Origin: Pochonia chlamydosporia 170 | Lineage: Eukaryota > Ascomycota > Sordariomycetes > Hypocreales > Clavicipitaceae | DNA length: 64,000 nucleotides | Direction of reading: 5' to 3' | Assembly: GCF_001653235.2 (NCBI RefSeq) | Contig: NC_035792.1 | Span: forward strand, 1,674,001 to 1,738,000 | Shown: positions 33,856 through 42,631 of the stretch, in pieces | Layout: the number at the start of each line of letters is the position of its first letter | Numbering within the stretch: the first letter of the stretch is position 1 | The notes under the pieces: generated by a model | Told to the model about the DNA's origin: nothing | Seen by the model: only the letters and a program-made list of their open reading frames with translations | Database searches by the model: none | Translations under genes and position numbers: made by a program

Positions 33856-36114
33856 ATGTTGAAGTCTCTCGGACTCATTGGCAGCGTCGCTGCTCTCCTC
33901 ACAGGAGCATTTGCGTGCGGCGATCATGGCTGCTACGGCCCAATTGACAAGGTCGAGCATGTTCGTCACGTCAAGCGTATGCAACCAGGTGCGCCCAATG
34001 CCACATATGGTCCAAAGGCACCTCTTGAATGGGGTCAGGTCAATTTCCTTCATACCGTGAGTGACCTTTCGCAATTGCCGGGCAGAACACCCATTGATGT
34101 GTTGTAGACCGATACTCATGGCTGGCTGGAAGGCCACTTGAAGGAGCAAAATTACGGCGCTGACTGGGGCGACTTTGTGACGTTCAGTCGTCGCATGAAG
34201 CAGACGGCTGGTAACATGGGAGTCGACCTGCTTCTTGTTGACACTGGTGATTTACACGACGGCAATGGCGTTTCAGATGCGACGAAGCAGGATGGCACCA
34301 AGTCTATGCCAATCTTTGATGAGATTGAGTACGATTTGCTGACAATTGGTGAGCACATCACTCTAACTATTGAATCATCTCTAACAATGAAAAGGAAATC
34401 ATGAACTCTACGTTACCGAAGTTGCGTACCAGATGTTCAATGAGTACGCCAAGAAATGGGGAGACAGATACGTCACCTCCAATGTCAAGGTTCTCAACCA
34501 AAAGACGGGCAAGTTTGAGTACGTGGGCGCCACCCATCGCTATTTTACTACCCCCAAGGGACTCCGTGTCATGGCTTTTGGCGTCTTGTTTGACTTTACC
34601 GGTATGAAAGTGTTCCATGTCACGGTGATTCCGAGTCAACCTACTAATCAAGCAAAGGCAACTCCAATGCATCGCAAGTCATCAAAGCCAAAGACATGAT
34701 CAAAGAGAGCTGGTTCAACGAAGCCCTCGCCAGCAAAGAACCCGTCGATCTCTTCATCCTGTTCGGTCACAATCCCGTCCGTCCCACCGACTCAGCCAGC
34801 ACCTTCAAACTCGTCCTCGATGCCATTCGTGCTTCTCATGCCAAGACACCCATCCAAGTCCTCGGCGGACACAGCCATATTCGTGACTTTGCAGTCTACG
34901 ACGACAGCGCCGTGGGTATCGAGTCTGGTCGGTACTGCGAAACCCTAGGCTGGATGTCTGTTTCTGGTTTCGACTCATCGAACAGTGGCTTCAAGGGCGT
35001 CAAGAATCCTCACGGTGTGCCTAATCCTTCGAGACCAGCCAAGGAAGGTTCCAAATCACCGTTTGTCTACTCCAGACGGTACTTGGACTGGAACCGCAAG
35101 ACGTTCCTCTATCATTCTAAGCAGACTGAGAAGACGTACGACTACCACTCTGGCCTGCGTGTGACGGGGGACATTACCAAAGTTCGCGATGAGCTCAAGC
35201 TCGGCCAAGTATACGGCTGCGCTCCGCAAGATTACTGTATCGACTGTGCGCCGTTTACTGATCCGAAGAATATCTTCCCTGGTGTGATTTACCCTGCTGT
35301 TTCGGCGGTTGTTCTGAACGAGACTCGCAAGGATAAGTCTCGTATTATTCTGGGCAACACTGGTGCTATTAGATTCGATCTTCACAAAGGTCCTTTTACG
35401 TATGACGATAACTTTATTGTTGCGCCGTTTAGGGACGTGTTTCTTTACATTGCGGATGTTCCCTTTGATAAGGCGTCGGCGGTTCTTGACAAGTGAGTTT
35501 ACGGCGCCATGATGGTGCATTTCCCTTTAAAAGTGCTTCGGCGGGCTGTGCTAACATATTGCAGACTCAACAAAGGCATCGTCAACAAACGATTTGTTTC
35601 TACGCGCGTCCCCAGCGATGAATGCACCAATCCAACACTCGGATACATGAGTCGTCGCGATGTGCGTGAACCTCGTGGCATTGTTCGTCGCCAGGACGGA
35701 GTCGTCCCGGGGTACACTACCAAGGATGACTGGGGAACTGATGGTCCGTTTACACACTTGCAAGTTTGAAGCAGACGCTAACAGCACGCAGGTGATGATA
35801 CTGAGCACTCGGCGATTCCTAGCTATCGCATCCCTGGATACTGGGAGGCTCGCGCGTCGTTCCCCAAGGATGGCAGCAACCCTGATAAAGTCGACCTCAT
35901 CTTCTTTGACTTGTATGTTCCTAGCCGTCAAATTACAAAGTGTATGGCTAACAACGATATTAGCATCCAGAGCCTCGTACTTCAGGACCTTGGAGCAGGG
36001 TATACGGCCGACATGGTACAGTGCTACATCAACTGCACTTTTACGTCGCAGGATTTCATGCTGCCGTATGCCAAGCTTGCGTGGCAGGAGAATGTGGATG
36101 ACTGTCCTCTTTGA
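33856..36114 (+). CDS. Secreted calcineurin-like metallophosphoesterase / 5'-nucleotidase-type protein
   Basis: Seven exons with introns 34057-34107, 34349-34394, 34602-34657, 35493-35564, 35744-35791 and 35913-35963 give 644 residues; all phases close. The signal peptide is MLKSLGLIGSVAALLTGAFA. The metallophosphoesterase metal motifs appear in order: HTTDTHGWLEG, LLVDTGDLHDGNG, TIGNHEL (across intron 2) and LGGHSHIRD. The C-terminal half resembles the substrate domain of 5'-nucleotidases (IILGNTGAIRFDLHKGPFTY, DDNFIVAPF). It probably hydrolyses extracellular or vacuolar nucleotides or phosphoesters, similar to yeast YHR202W-type proteins; the substrate is unknown. Intron 5 has an unusual donor, GTCCGT. 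A MITE copy begins 67 bp after the stop. Confidence 0.88.
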
Positions 36115-36181
36115 GATATGAGTGAGGAGTTGAGCGAGGAGTTGTGGTTAGCATATTGCGTGTAAAGCGAATGGAGTGATA

Positions 36182-36362
36182 CAGCCTGTGGTAAAAAGTC
36201 TTTGCCTGTGTCCAAGCGTGCAGTGATGTATCCAAGCTTGCAGTGATATGTCCAAGTATACACTAATGTATTCAAGTATACGCTGATACGGCTTAATATA
36301 TCTCAACACACAACGCGATATGTGACACCTTTTTCTTGTTGAAATACATTTAGCCTCCTTAC
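36182..36362 (+). mobile_element. Tc1/mariner-like MITE, copy 2, with internal tandem expansion
   Basis: It starts CAGCCTGTGGTAAAAAGTC directly after TA (36180-36181). It ends near 36362 with a degraded inverted repeat (inverse of GGCTAAATGTATTT). The core CAACACACAACGCGATATG matches copy 1 almost exactly. It is 60 bp longer than copy 1 because a 20-bp unit of the type GTGTCCAAGCGTGCAGTGAT is present four times in a row (about 36211-36290). The 3' TA is not intact. Confidence 0.65.
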
Positions 36363-36790
36363 TCTACCAGATACACAAACCGACAATTGGAAGGCACGTA
36401 TATTCCCACTTGACCTAATTCAGGGCAAGAGAAAGGTGTTGCCAGCCTTCAATTAGCAGGCACTCGAGTGATTTCAATGTTGCTTCCATTTTCTTGGTCT
36501 AGTTGGAGAGACGGAAGTGAACCTAGCATTAGGAGAGGGCTGATGGTCAGTTCTACACGACTAGACGTCTGTCGACCACAAAAATAGTCACCATGGTAAC
36601 TAAAAGAATTGTTCCGGCTCAGTCGCCATTCATTTCTTATGAGCGTACCTTCATCATGGTCCACGCTGTTGCGACTTACACGGTGATCCATCCGCTTGCT
36701 TGCTCCGATGGCGGCCCACATGAAGCTCCGATTTCCTCCAGTCTCAACTCAGCCGACACCGAGCCGAACCGTTGGCGAATGAATCCCAAT

Positions 36791-36813
36791 CCTCAACCTC
36801 AACCTCAACCTCA
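36791..36813 (+). repeat. Hexanucleotide tandem repeat in leader of PrpF-like gene
   Basis: CCTCAA is repeated almost four times, about 50 bp before the ATG at 36861. It is presumably in the 5' UTR and has no known function. Confidence 0.7.
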
Positions 36814-36860
36814 TTTTCGAATTTGACGCGACAAAATCTGTGAGGCATCACATCCACATC

Positions 36861-38099
36861 ATGCCTCCATCAAACATGAGGGCCCTACGTATCTTCCAAC
36901 GAACACGGCCATTGACAAACCCTCTACCCATTTGCAGAACCTGTCGCCAAATGGCTTCATCTGCATCCTCCCAACGGAGCTTTCCCGCGTGGTTTGTCCG
37001 CGGCGGCACATCAAACGGCCTCGTAATCCGCCGTGATGATCTCCCTCCCGAAACTCAATGGCAATCAATTCTCCCAGCGGCAATGGGGTCACCGGACCCA
37101 GACTTTGGCCGGCAGCTCAACGGCATGGGTTCTGGTTTATCGTCTACGTCCAAGATTGTCATTCTTGGCGCGCCATCGCGAGACGACGTGGATGTAGACT
37201 TTACTTTTGTGCAGGTCGGTATCCGCGATGGTGTTCTAGACATGGCTGGGAATTGTGGCAACATGTCGTCCATAGTTGGGCCTGCGGCTTGGGATCAAGG
37301 TTTCATCAATTCCGACAAAGCATCATTGGAGACGGACGGGGACGGACAACAATGGGCTACGGTCCGGATATTCAACACCAACACATCCAAGGTTATGGTT
37401 TCGCGGTTCAAAGTATCTGGTAGTCCACCCAGATACAGCCACCAGGGAGACTATGTCATGGACGGTGTACCAGGCACAAATTCCATGATCACGATGAGTT
37501 TCATGGATCCAGCGGGCGCAAAGACTGGCAAAGCGCTGCCCACTGGAAATTCTGTTGATACTCTTGACCTACCAGATGGTACGAGCATACAAGCGTCCCT
37601 TGTTGACGTTGGCAACCCCGGTGTCTTTGTATCTACTCACAGCCTTGGTCTCGACGAAGTCACTGCGTCGGCACTCACACCACCGATTGTCGAGGACAAC
37701 AAGGAACTCAAAGCTCGTCTCGAACAGATCCGACGCGCTGGAACGTCGAAAATGGGATTAGACCCCAACGTGGAAAGTGTACCGAAAATTGTTCTCCTCT
37801 TCCCGGGACGCGATACCCCAGATGGCGTCGACATTCGGTGTCTCGCCATGTCCATGGGTCAGGCCCACAAAGCTGTACCGTTGACACTGGCGCTCTGCTT
37901 AGGAGCTTCAGCCCGAATCCCTGGCACGCTTGCCGCTGATTTGGTAGCTGCTAGAGCTGCTGTGAAAGAGCATGCTGTCACTATTGCGCATCCTAGTGGG
38001 AAATTGGATGTTGGTACGGAGATGAATGACGGGGAGATTTTGTCGGCAAAGTTGCTGCGCACGGCGAGGGTTATGATGAAAGGTGATGTGTACTATTAG
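36861..38099 (+). CDS. PrpF-family isomerase (methylaconitate isomerase-like), likely mitochondrial
   Basis: An intron-free frame of 412 residues from ATG 36861; the frame continues 21 bases upstream only through a GTG. The first 45 residues are rich in Arg, Ser and Thr (MRALRIFQRTRPLTN, CRTCRQMASSASSQRS), a plausible mitochondrial presequence. The PrpF domain starts at FPAWFVRGGTSNGLVIRRDD. Further family motifs are MGSPDPDFGRQLNGMG, SSTSKIVILGAP, FTFVQVGIRDGVLDMAGNCG and YVMDGVPGTNSMITMSF. PrpF proteins have a diaminopimelate-epimerase-like fold. In bacteria they isomerise 2-methylaconitate in propionate catabolism or act on related tricarboxylic acids. The fungal substrate is not known, and no methylcitrate-cycle gene is adjacent here. 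Confidence 0.9.
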   Translation: MPPSNMRALRIFQRTRPLTNPLPICRTCRQMASSASSQRSFPAWFVRGGTSNGLVIRRDDLPPETQWQSILPAAMGSPDPDFGRQLNGMGSGLSSTSKIVILGAPSRDDVDVDFTFVQVGIRDGVLDMAGNCGNMSSIVGPAAWDQGFINSDKASLETDGDGQQWATVRIFNTNTSKVMVSRFKVSGSPPRYSHQGDYVMDGVPGTNSMITMSFMDPAGAKTGKALPTGNSVDTLDLPDGTSIQASLVDVGNPGVFVSTHSLGLDEVTASALTPPIVEDNKELKARLEQIRRAGTSKMGLDPNVESVPKIVLLFPGRDTPDGVDIRCLAMSMGQAHKAVPLTLALCLGASARIPGTLAADLVAARAAVKEHAVTIAHPSGKLDVGTEMNDGEILSAKLLRTARVMMKGDVYY

Positions 38100-38164
38100 A
38101 CAAGGGTCATGCGGGCCTAAATTGTACATATATGCGTAGAGCCAAGCTTGTTAAAGTCTTTCGT

Positions 38165-38250
38165 GTAGAAAGATTTTAAATACTAAGGCATATTAAGCTA
38201 TGTTAGTGTATACTTGCCTAGAAATAGGCAAATACTTTTTGCCACAGACG
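38165..38250 (-). mobile_element. MITE copy 4, reverse orientation, RIP-like mutated
   Basis: The reverse strand reads GTCTGTGGCAAAAAGTATTT, then CAAGTATACACTAACATAG and CTTAATATGCCTTAG, aligned with copy 1. In the 34-base stretch from CAAGTA to CCTNAG there are four differences from copy 1, all C to T in CpA context (CA in copy 1, TA here). The far inverted repeat is lost, so the copy is partial. It sits in an AT-rich stretch (38100-38420) that itself contains short inverted repeats. Confidence 0.6.
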
Positions 38251-38610
38251 ATGTGCCATGTCTATTAATACTTAACCTATCTCTATGTAAACTTTAAGTC
38301 TAAGATAGGCTGAGTCTGGCATGGCGAATTAACTAGTAAACACCTCTACTAGCTAGAGTCTAACCCGTCAGAGTAAAGATACATATGTAAGCTTAAGTTT
38401 AAGCTATAGAATGGCCAACGCAAACTTTACTGTGTGTATTCTAACCAAGATAACCAATATAAAATTGTCTCCCCTCCCACTTGCAGGCTCGACAACGCTC
38501 TCAACTCCCCTGGATAAACGCGACCCATTTCACACGGGACGGGACGGTCCGAGAGCCTTTGAGTCTTTGAGTTTCTGATATTGGTTGCACAAGATTGATA
38601 CAAAGAGACT

Positions 38611-38734
38611 GTTACACAACACATCACGAGGTCAGAATCAGAGCCTAATGGTTGGGTATAAATAAGGATCCTCAGGAGCAGCTAGATTGAACAGAACCAA
38701 GGACCTTTGATACCAAAAGAGATTATATCTGAAT
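38611..38734 (+). repeat. Dispersed repeat, copy B (partner at 6402-6544)
   Basis: It shares the same two blocks with copy A: GTTACACAACACATCACGAG with GTCAGAATCAGAGCCT at the left, and GGACCTTTGATACCA with AAGAGATTATATCTGAAT at the right. The middle here contains TATAAATAAGG (about 38658), a possible TATA element. An ATG that opens an 18-to-70-codon coding-like frame lies a few bases past the right end (38740). Confidence 0.65.
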
Positions 38735-38739
38735 CCAAA

Positions 38740-39265
38740 ATGGTGGGGGACTTTGAGGTGGTTGCCCGCGAGATAAGCGACCTTTCTGGGTTTCGCATAC
38801 ATAATATGACAATTAATAATGTTATCTCAACAAAGGCCTATACTAAGGCCACAGAGCAAATTTATCATTTTGATCGTTTTTGCCCTCAGAAAAATATTAA
38901 TGTCATCTACGACGACATGCCGCTGCAGGGATGGTGGCTATGGCCGAAAGCAAGCCCCGTGGAGAGATAGGACGAGGACGCACCTCCAGCAGAGTAAAAA
39001 CTTTTAATAAAATCAGGCGAGACTGGTGGCACAAAAGGCGACGAAAAATGGAAGTACATGTGGAGGAGTGCTGCCAAAGCTGAGAGAAATTGGCGTAAGC
39101 AGGCTTGCTAGGTGTATCCGAATGCGCAGGTGTTGTGCCAGAACCCAACGGAGGAGAACAAACAGCTTTGTGACCAAATTCAAAGAGTACGAAGAGTTCT
39201 TTTGCCTGAGTATCCCTTCCGATGGGAATATATTGCACTTAATAGCGAATATTCGACATCCTTAG
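38740..39265 (+). pseudogene. Unidentified coding-like remnant, frameshifted
   Basis: From ATG 38740 one frame reads plausibly (GDFEVVAREISDLSGFRIHN, EQIYHFDRFCPQKNINVIYD) and ends at 38970. A second frame continues with RTSSRVKTFNKIRRDWWHKR to about 39080. A third then reads KWKYMWRSAAKAERNWRKQ and EENKQLCDQIQRVRRVLLPE up to about 39265. The succession of Trp/Arg/Lys-rich segments in shifting frames looks like one gene broken by small indels and a stop. I recognise no family. It begins right after dispersed repeat copy B, so it might belong to the same mobile unit. Confidence 0.35.
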
Positions 39266-39270
39266 TCTGG

Positions 39271-41673
39271 TGGCTGTGAAGAACGCCAATGCCCTTATCA
39301 AGCACACTTCCGTTGGATCATCCAAGCACTTGAGGTCGTGGGTTCTTCTGTGCGAGTGGCTGGGAATTTAGGATAGCCCCTGCAAAGAGAATAATAGCTC
39401 GTGGTTTGTTGCTGTGGTTTAATAAATTGTTAGTGGCCCTGCATGTACCACTTCTGATACGTCTAGACGTGCGTGCGATTTGTGTGGATGGCATCTTACA
39501 TGGACAACGGTCGTGATGGCCTCACTGTTCGGGTTCTCCCCAGTTACAGCTGTCTGAAGCAGAAGGCCTTGCCATTTTCTATACTCATGTGATGATATAT
39601 GCCCAGGTAGAGCATATCGAAGACCTTCCAACTCAACGCATTCATTCTTGTTGCCTGTTATCTCGTGACCATGCGAAGCTCCATGCCCATTGTGACTATT
39701 TAAAGTATTACAACATACTTCAAGCCATCTTTGCTTCAAGATAGTTGTCTCCATTTTGCAAATGTCAAATGGGTGACACTCTTGGCCGACATGTTGAGTT
39801 CGTTGTGCTCACATATGGAACACAATGCAACAGAATGACCTAGAATAACTTTGTGATTTGTTCCGGGACCGAACAACCATCTTTCGGTAGTGAAATCGTC
39901 CTGCCCGGTGAAGCCGTCATATTCAGTTGAACTAGATTGTATATGCTTATAAGTAAGTTACATGTTTATTTTCAAATACAGCTACTAACCTTTTAGCGTT
40001 CCTGTGATTTCAGTCTCACCTCCCAACGATGCCATTGCATTGAATTGGGCAGGCGAGTAAGCGAAATTGCGGGAGCCGTAAAAGTGGTTCGTGAGTCCAG
40101 CTCACGACTCAACTTTACTCTAATAGTCCAAAATGCCCCCGTCAAGGCAGTTAGCTTAAGCCACCAGCCCTTCGGCTAGAGCTACGCGTTATGTTGTGCA
40201 GATGGCGTCTCGCAGCATCCAATGTTTGTTGGTCTGTGTCATGCTTTTAAATGGCACGTAATTTGCGAAGGGCACCAACCAGTAGAGGCATGGATTCGGA
40301 GCTGCTAGATGCTACGTCTCCAGCTACGTCTCCAGTCAAGCTACTGGACTTTCAAATAGACTCTTTAGGTCGCCTTTGTAGTTGAGTTGACACCCTGGGT
40401 AGAATTCCCATTTGACGTAAAATAGAGAACTCCCTAGTCACTTGGTGTAGCGCCGGCGTTTGTAATTTTGCAGACACATTACTATTGGGGAGAATATGGA
40501 AAAAGGGCCTTTTAAGCATAGTACTTAACATAATTTCAGACCAATCGCATCACATGGTCAGTTTGTTACATACGTCCAGACTTAAACAGACCACATCAAA
40601 ACAGGCAGTCGTCAAGTCTAGCATTATGAAGAACTGACTAATTACTCCGGTAAGGCTGATCTTGCTGTCTTTTTCGAATACATACGACTAGCAGAAGCAT
40701 TTTCTGTTGCTCAGCTCCTTCGGCATGTGTCCCTATTCGTCCCTCCTGCCACGTGCGCCAAGATAGATCAAGAAATCTTGGCCTTCGTCATTGTCATCGC
40801 CTGAACTACTACTGGAGAAGGTCAGGGAATTCGGGTAAATTTCTATCGTGCATGGAATCATGTCTCCATGTCCCACCTCAGCCCTGTTGCCGTTATGCTT
40901 AACCCCTGGAGTCAACCTTGCAGCCAACAACATCCGCCTTCTGCTACACCAGTTTTGCCCAACTATTTACGCCAGACAAAGGTCTAGATCGTTCACTCGC
41001 CACTTGCTAATTTCCACTCACTGAAAGTTGACTCGGGCGTAATCATGGCTACCGCTCCCGTTTCCATGAACTAAAGTTCAACGTATAATGAAAGAGCCAA
41101 AGGAAAAACAAAACACAAGATTTTGGTAAAATATAGGCTGAATTTTCAACGAAATTAATCTATGCAGATTAAGTCGGTAAGGGAACGGCCGGTATTCAGA
41201 TAACCTCGAAGGAGAGGACCTAGTTGTGGCGAATTTGGACTGAAGTTGTTCTCAATCTCTCGCCCGAGATCAGCCTTGCCATTAGCTCCAACATCTCCAT
41301 TATCTGCGGATCCGAGTGCGATATCGTGGAGATAATCCACAAATCACCGAGATTTGGTCTTGAACCGAGTGAAGGAGCCAATGAAGAGGGTGGTAATTCC
41401 TGTTTCCAGAGCTCACAAGGCTATTCCCGTCTGCTAGTTGATCCCAGATCGAGTCATTGTAGACGAGCTGCATTAATTTAGCCCAGTTTAACTTCGGAGT
41501 TAGGTCCGTACCAACGGGGATTCATGTCAACTCAATTATATTAAACGAGACTTGTGAACGCCGTGGTTCTGACAACTCAATACATCTTGACAACAGTGTA
41601 CTTCTGTCTTGTTCCTTCCATTCATTCAAAGTTGTACATCACTTCCACATTCTGAGTCGGTCTCTTTGCAACA
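39271..41673. other. Gene-poor stretch, about 2.4 kb, with one weak coding-like relic
   Basis: Most of it shows nothing recognisable. On the reverse strand from about 41475 to 41155 one frame stays coding-like for about 100 codons (GITTLFIGSFTRFKTKSR, FVDYLHDIALGSADNGDVGA, ENNFSPNSPQLGPLLRGYLN) but holds three stops (TAG, TGA, TGA) in its upstream part. It may be a small decayed gene. The product is unknown. Confidence 0.35.
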
Positions 41674-42435
41674 ATGCTTCTGCCTTTATTTGTTCTCCCT
41701 CTTCTGGGTCTTTGCCACGCCCAGGAGCCGGAGTTACACGCCGCTAAAGTCGCTCGAGCCATCATCGCAGGACGTGACAGCAACGCATTGACCCTTCTGG
41801 AAGGAGGCTTCTCGTTCGAAGAAAGAAGCCCTCAAAACACTTGCTCTGTTGGCAAGCCATGCGGTGATGGATGCATGCCCATTGCCGCCGTATGCTGCCC
41901 AGACGGCAACTACTGTGCCCTAGGGAAGTACTGTGATGGCGGAGGTTGCTGTCCGGTTGGCAAAACATGCAAGGGCACCGCGCCTCCCCCAGACTCTGGG
42001 TGTTCGAGCGGCCAAGTAGAGTGCGGATCGAATCACTGCATGCCTAAAGGCTCAGTCTGCTGCCCCGGTGGCTCTTATTGCAGTGCCGGTGAGACCTGCG
42101 CGGCTGGCATGATGTGTAAGACAGGAAATGGGGGAAATGGAGGTTCTGGAGGCTCCGGAGGTAATGGGGATACATCGAGCGTCACCAAGGTGGCTGGTTA
42201 TACTCTTACAAACACGGATCAAATCTCGTTTACGATGCCGTCTGCACCACCGAGCTTGTTCTGGACGAACCACGCTACTGGGAGTCCTACTGATAACGGC
42301 CAGTCTGCCCCTACGTCGACCGCGAGCTCTGGTAATAATAACCCTGGGAATCCTGGTGGCAAATCTGGAGCTGGGATGGTACATGCTCCCAAGCTTGCTG
42401 TTGTTTTGTTGCTTTTTGCACCATTGCTGTTTTAA
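41674..42435 (+). CDS. Secreted cysteine-rich GPI-anchored protein with granulin-like repeats
   Basis: An intron-free frame of 253 residues. The signal peptide is MLLPLFVLPLLGLCHAQ. A propeptide-like stretch (ELHAAKVARAIIAGRDSNAL) is followed by a cysteine-rich region at about residues 55-150. Its repeated CC pairs (CCPDGNYCALGKYC, GGCCPVGKTC, CMPKGSVCCPGGSYC) resemble granulin-type or fungal EGF-like knots. A Gly/Ser/Asn-rich linker and a C-terminal hydrophobic tail (LAVVLLLFAPLLF), preceded by small residues, indicate GPI anchoring. It is expected at the outer membrane leaflet or cell wall. Similar proteins are common and uncharacterised in ascomycetes. Confidence 0.85.
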   Translation: MLLPLFVLPLLGLCHAQEPELHAAKVARAIIAGRDSNALTLLEGGFSFEERSPQNTCSVGKPCGDGCMPIAAVCCPDGNYCALGKYCDGGGCCPVGKTCKGTAPPPDSGCSSGQVECGSNHCMPKGSVCCPGGSYCSAGETCAAGMMCKTGNGGNGGSGGSGGNGDTSSVTKVAGYTLTNTDQISFTMPSAPPSLFWTNHATGSPTDNGQSAPTSTASSGNNNPGNPGGKSGAGMVHAPKLAVVLLLFAPLLF

Positions 42436-42631
42436 GAGGGGGGATATCAGATGGTAGAGGATACGGGTTTACCACTAGAGTATTAGAAACAGGAGTTGTT
42501 ATTTGCTACATAATAATTCAATCTTACTGCCTTGTTGCTTGAATGTATCCTACAATCTTTTCTGTATCTTCTTTCCACTACGTTCTGCAATAAAGAAACT
42601 AGCACGGTCAACACCAAGAGAATTTATAAAC

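Noticed and set aside
38695..38720. Possible copia-type primer binding site (reverse strand TTGGTATCAAAGG)
   Set aside because: It resembles the plant initiator-tRNA primer site, but no LTR boundary, gag or reverse transcriptase is found next to it, and the match to fungal tRNAs is unverified.
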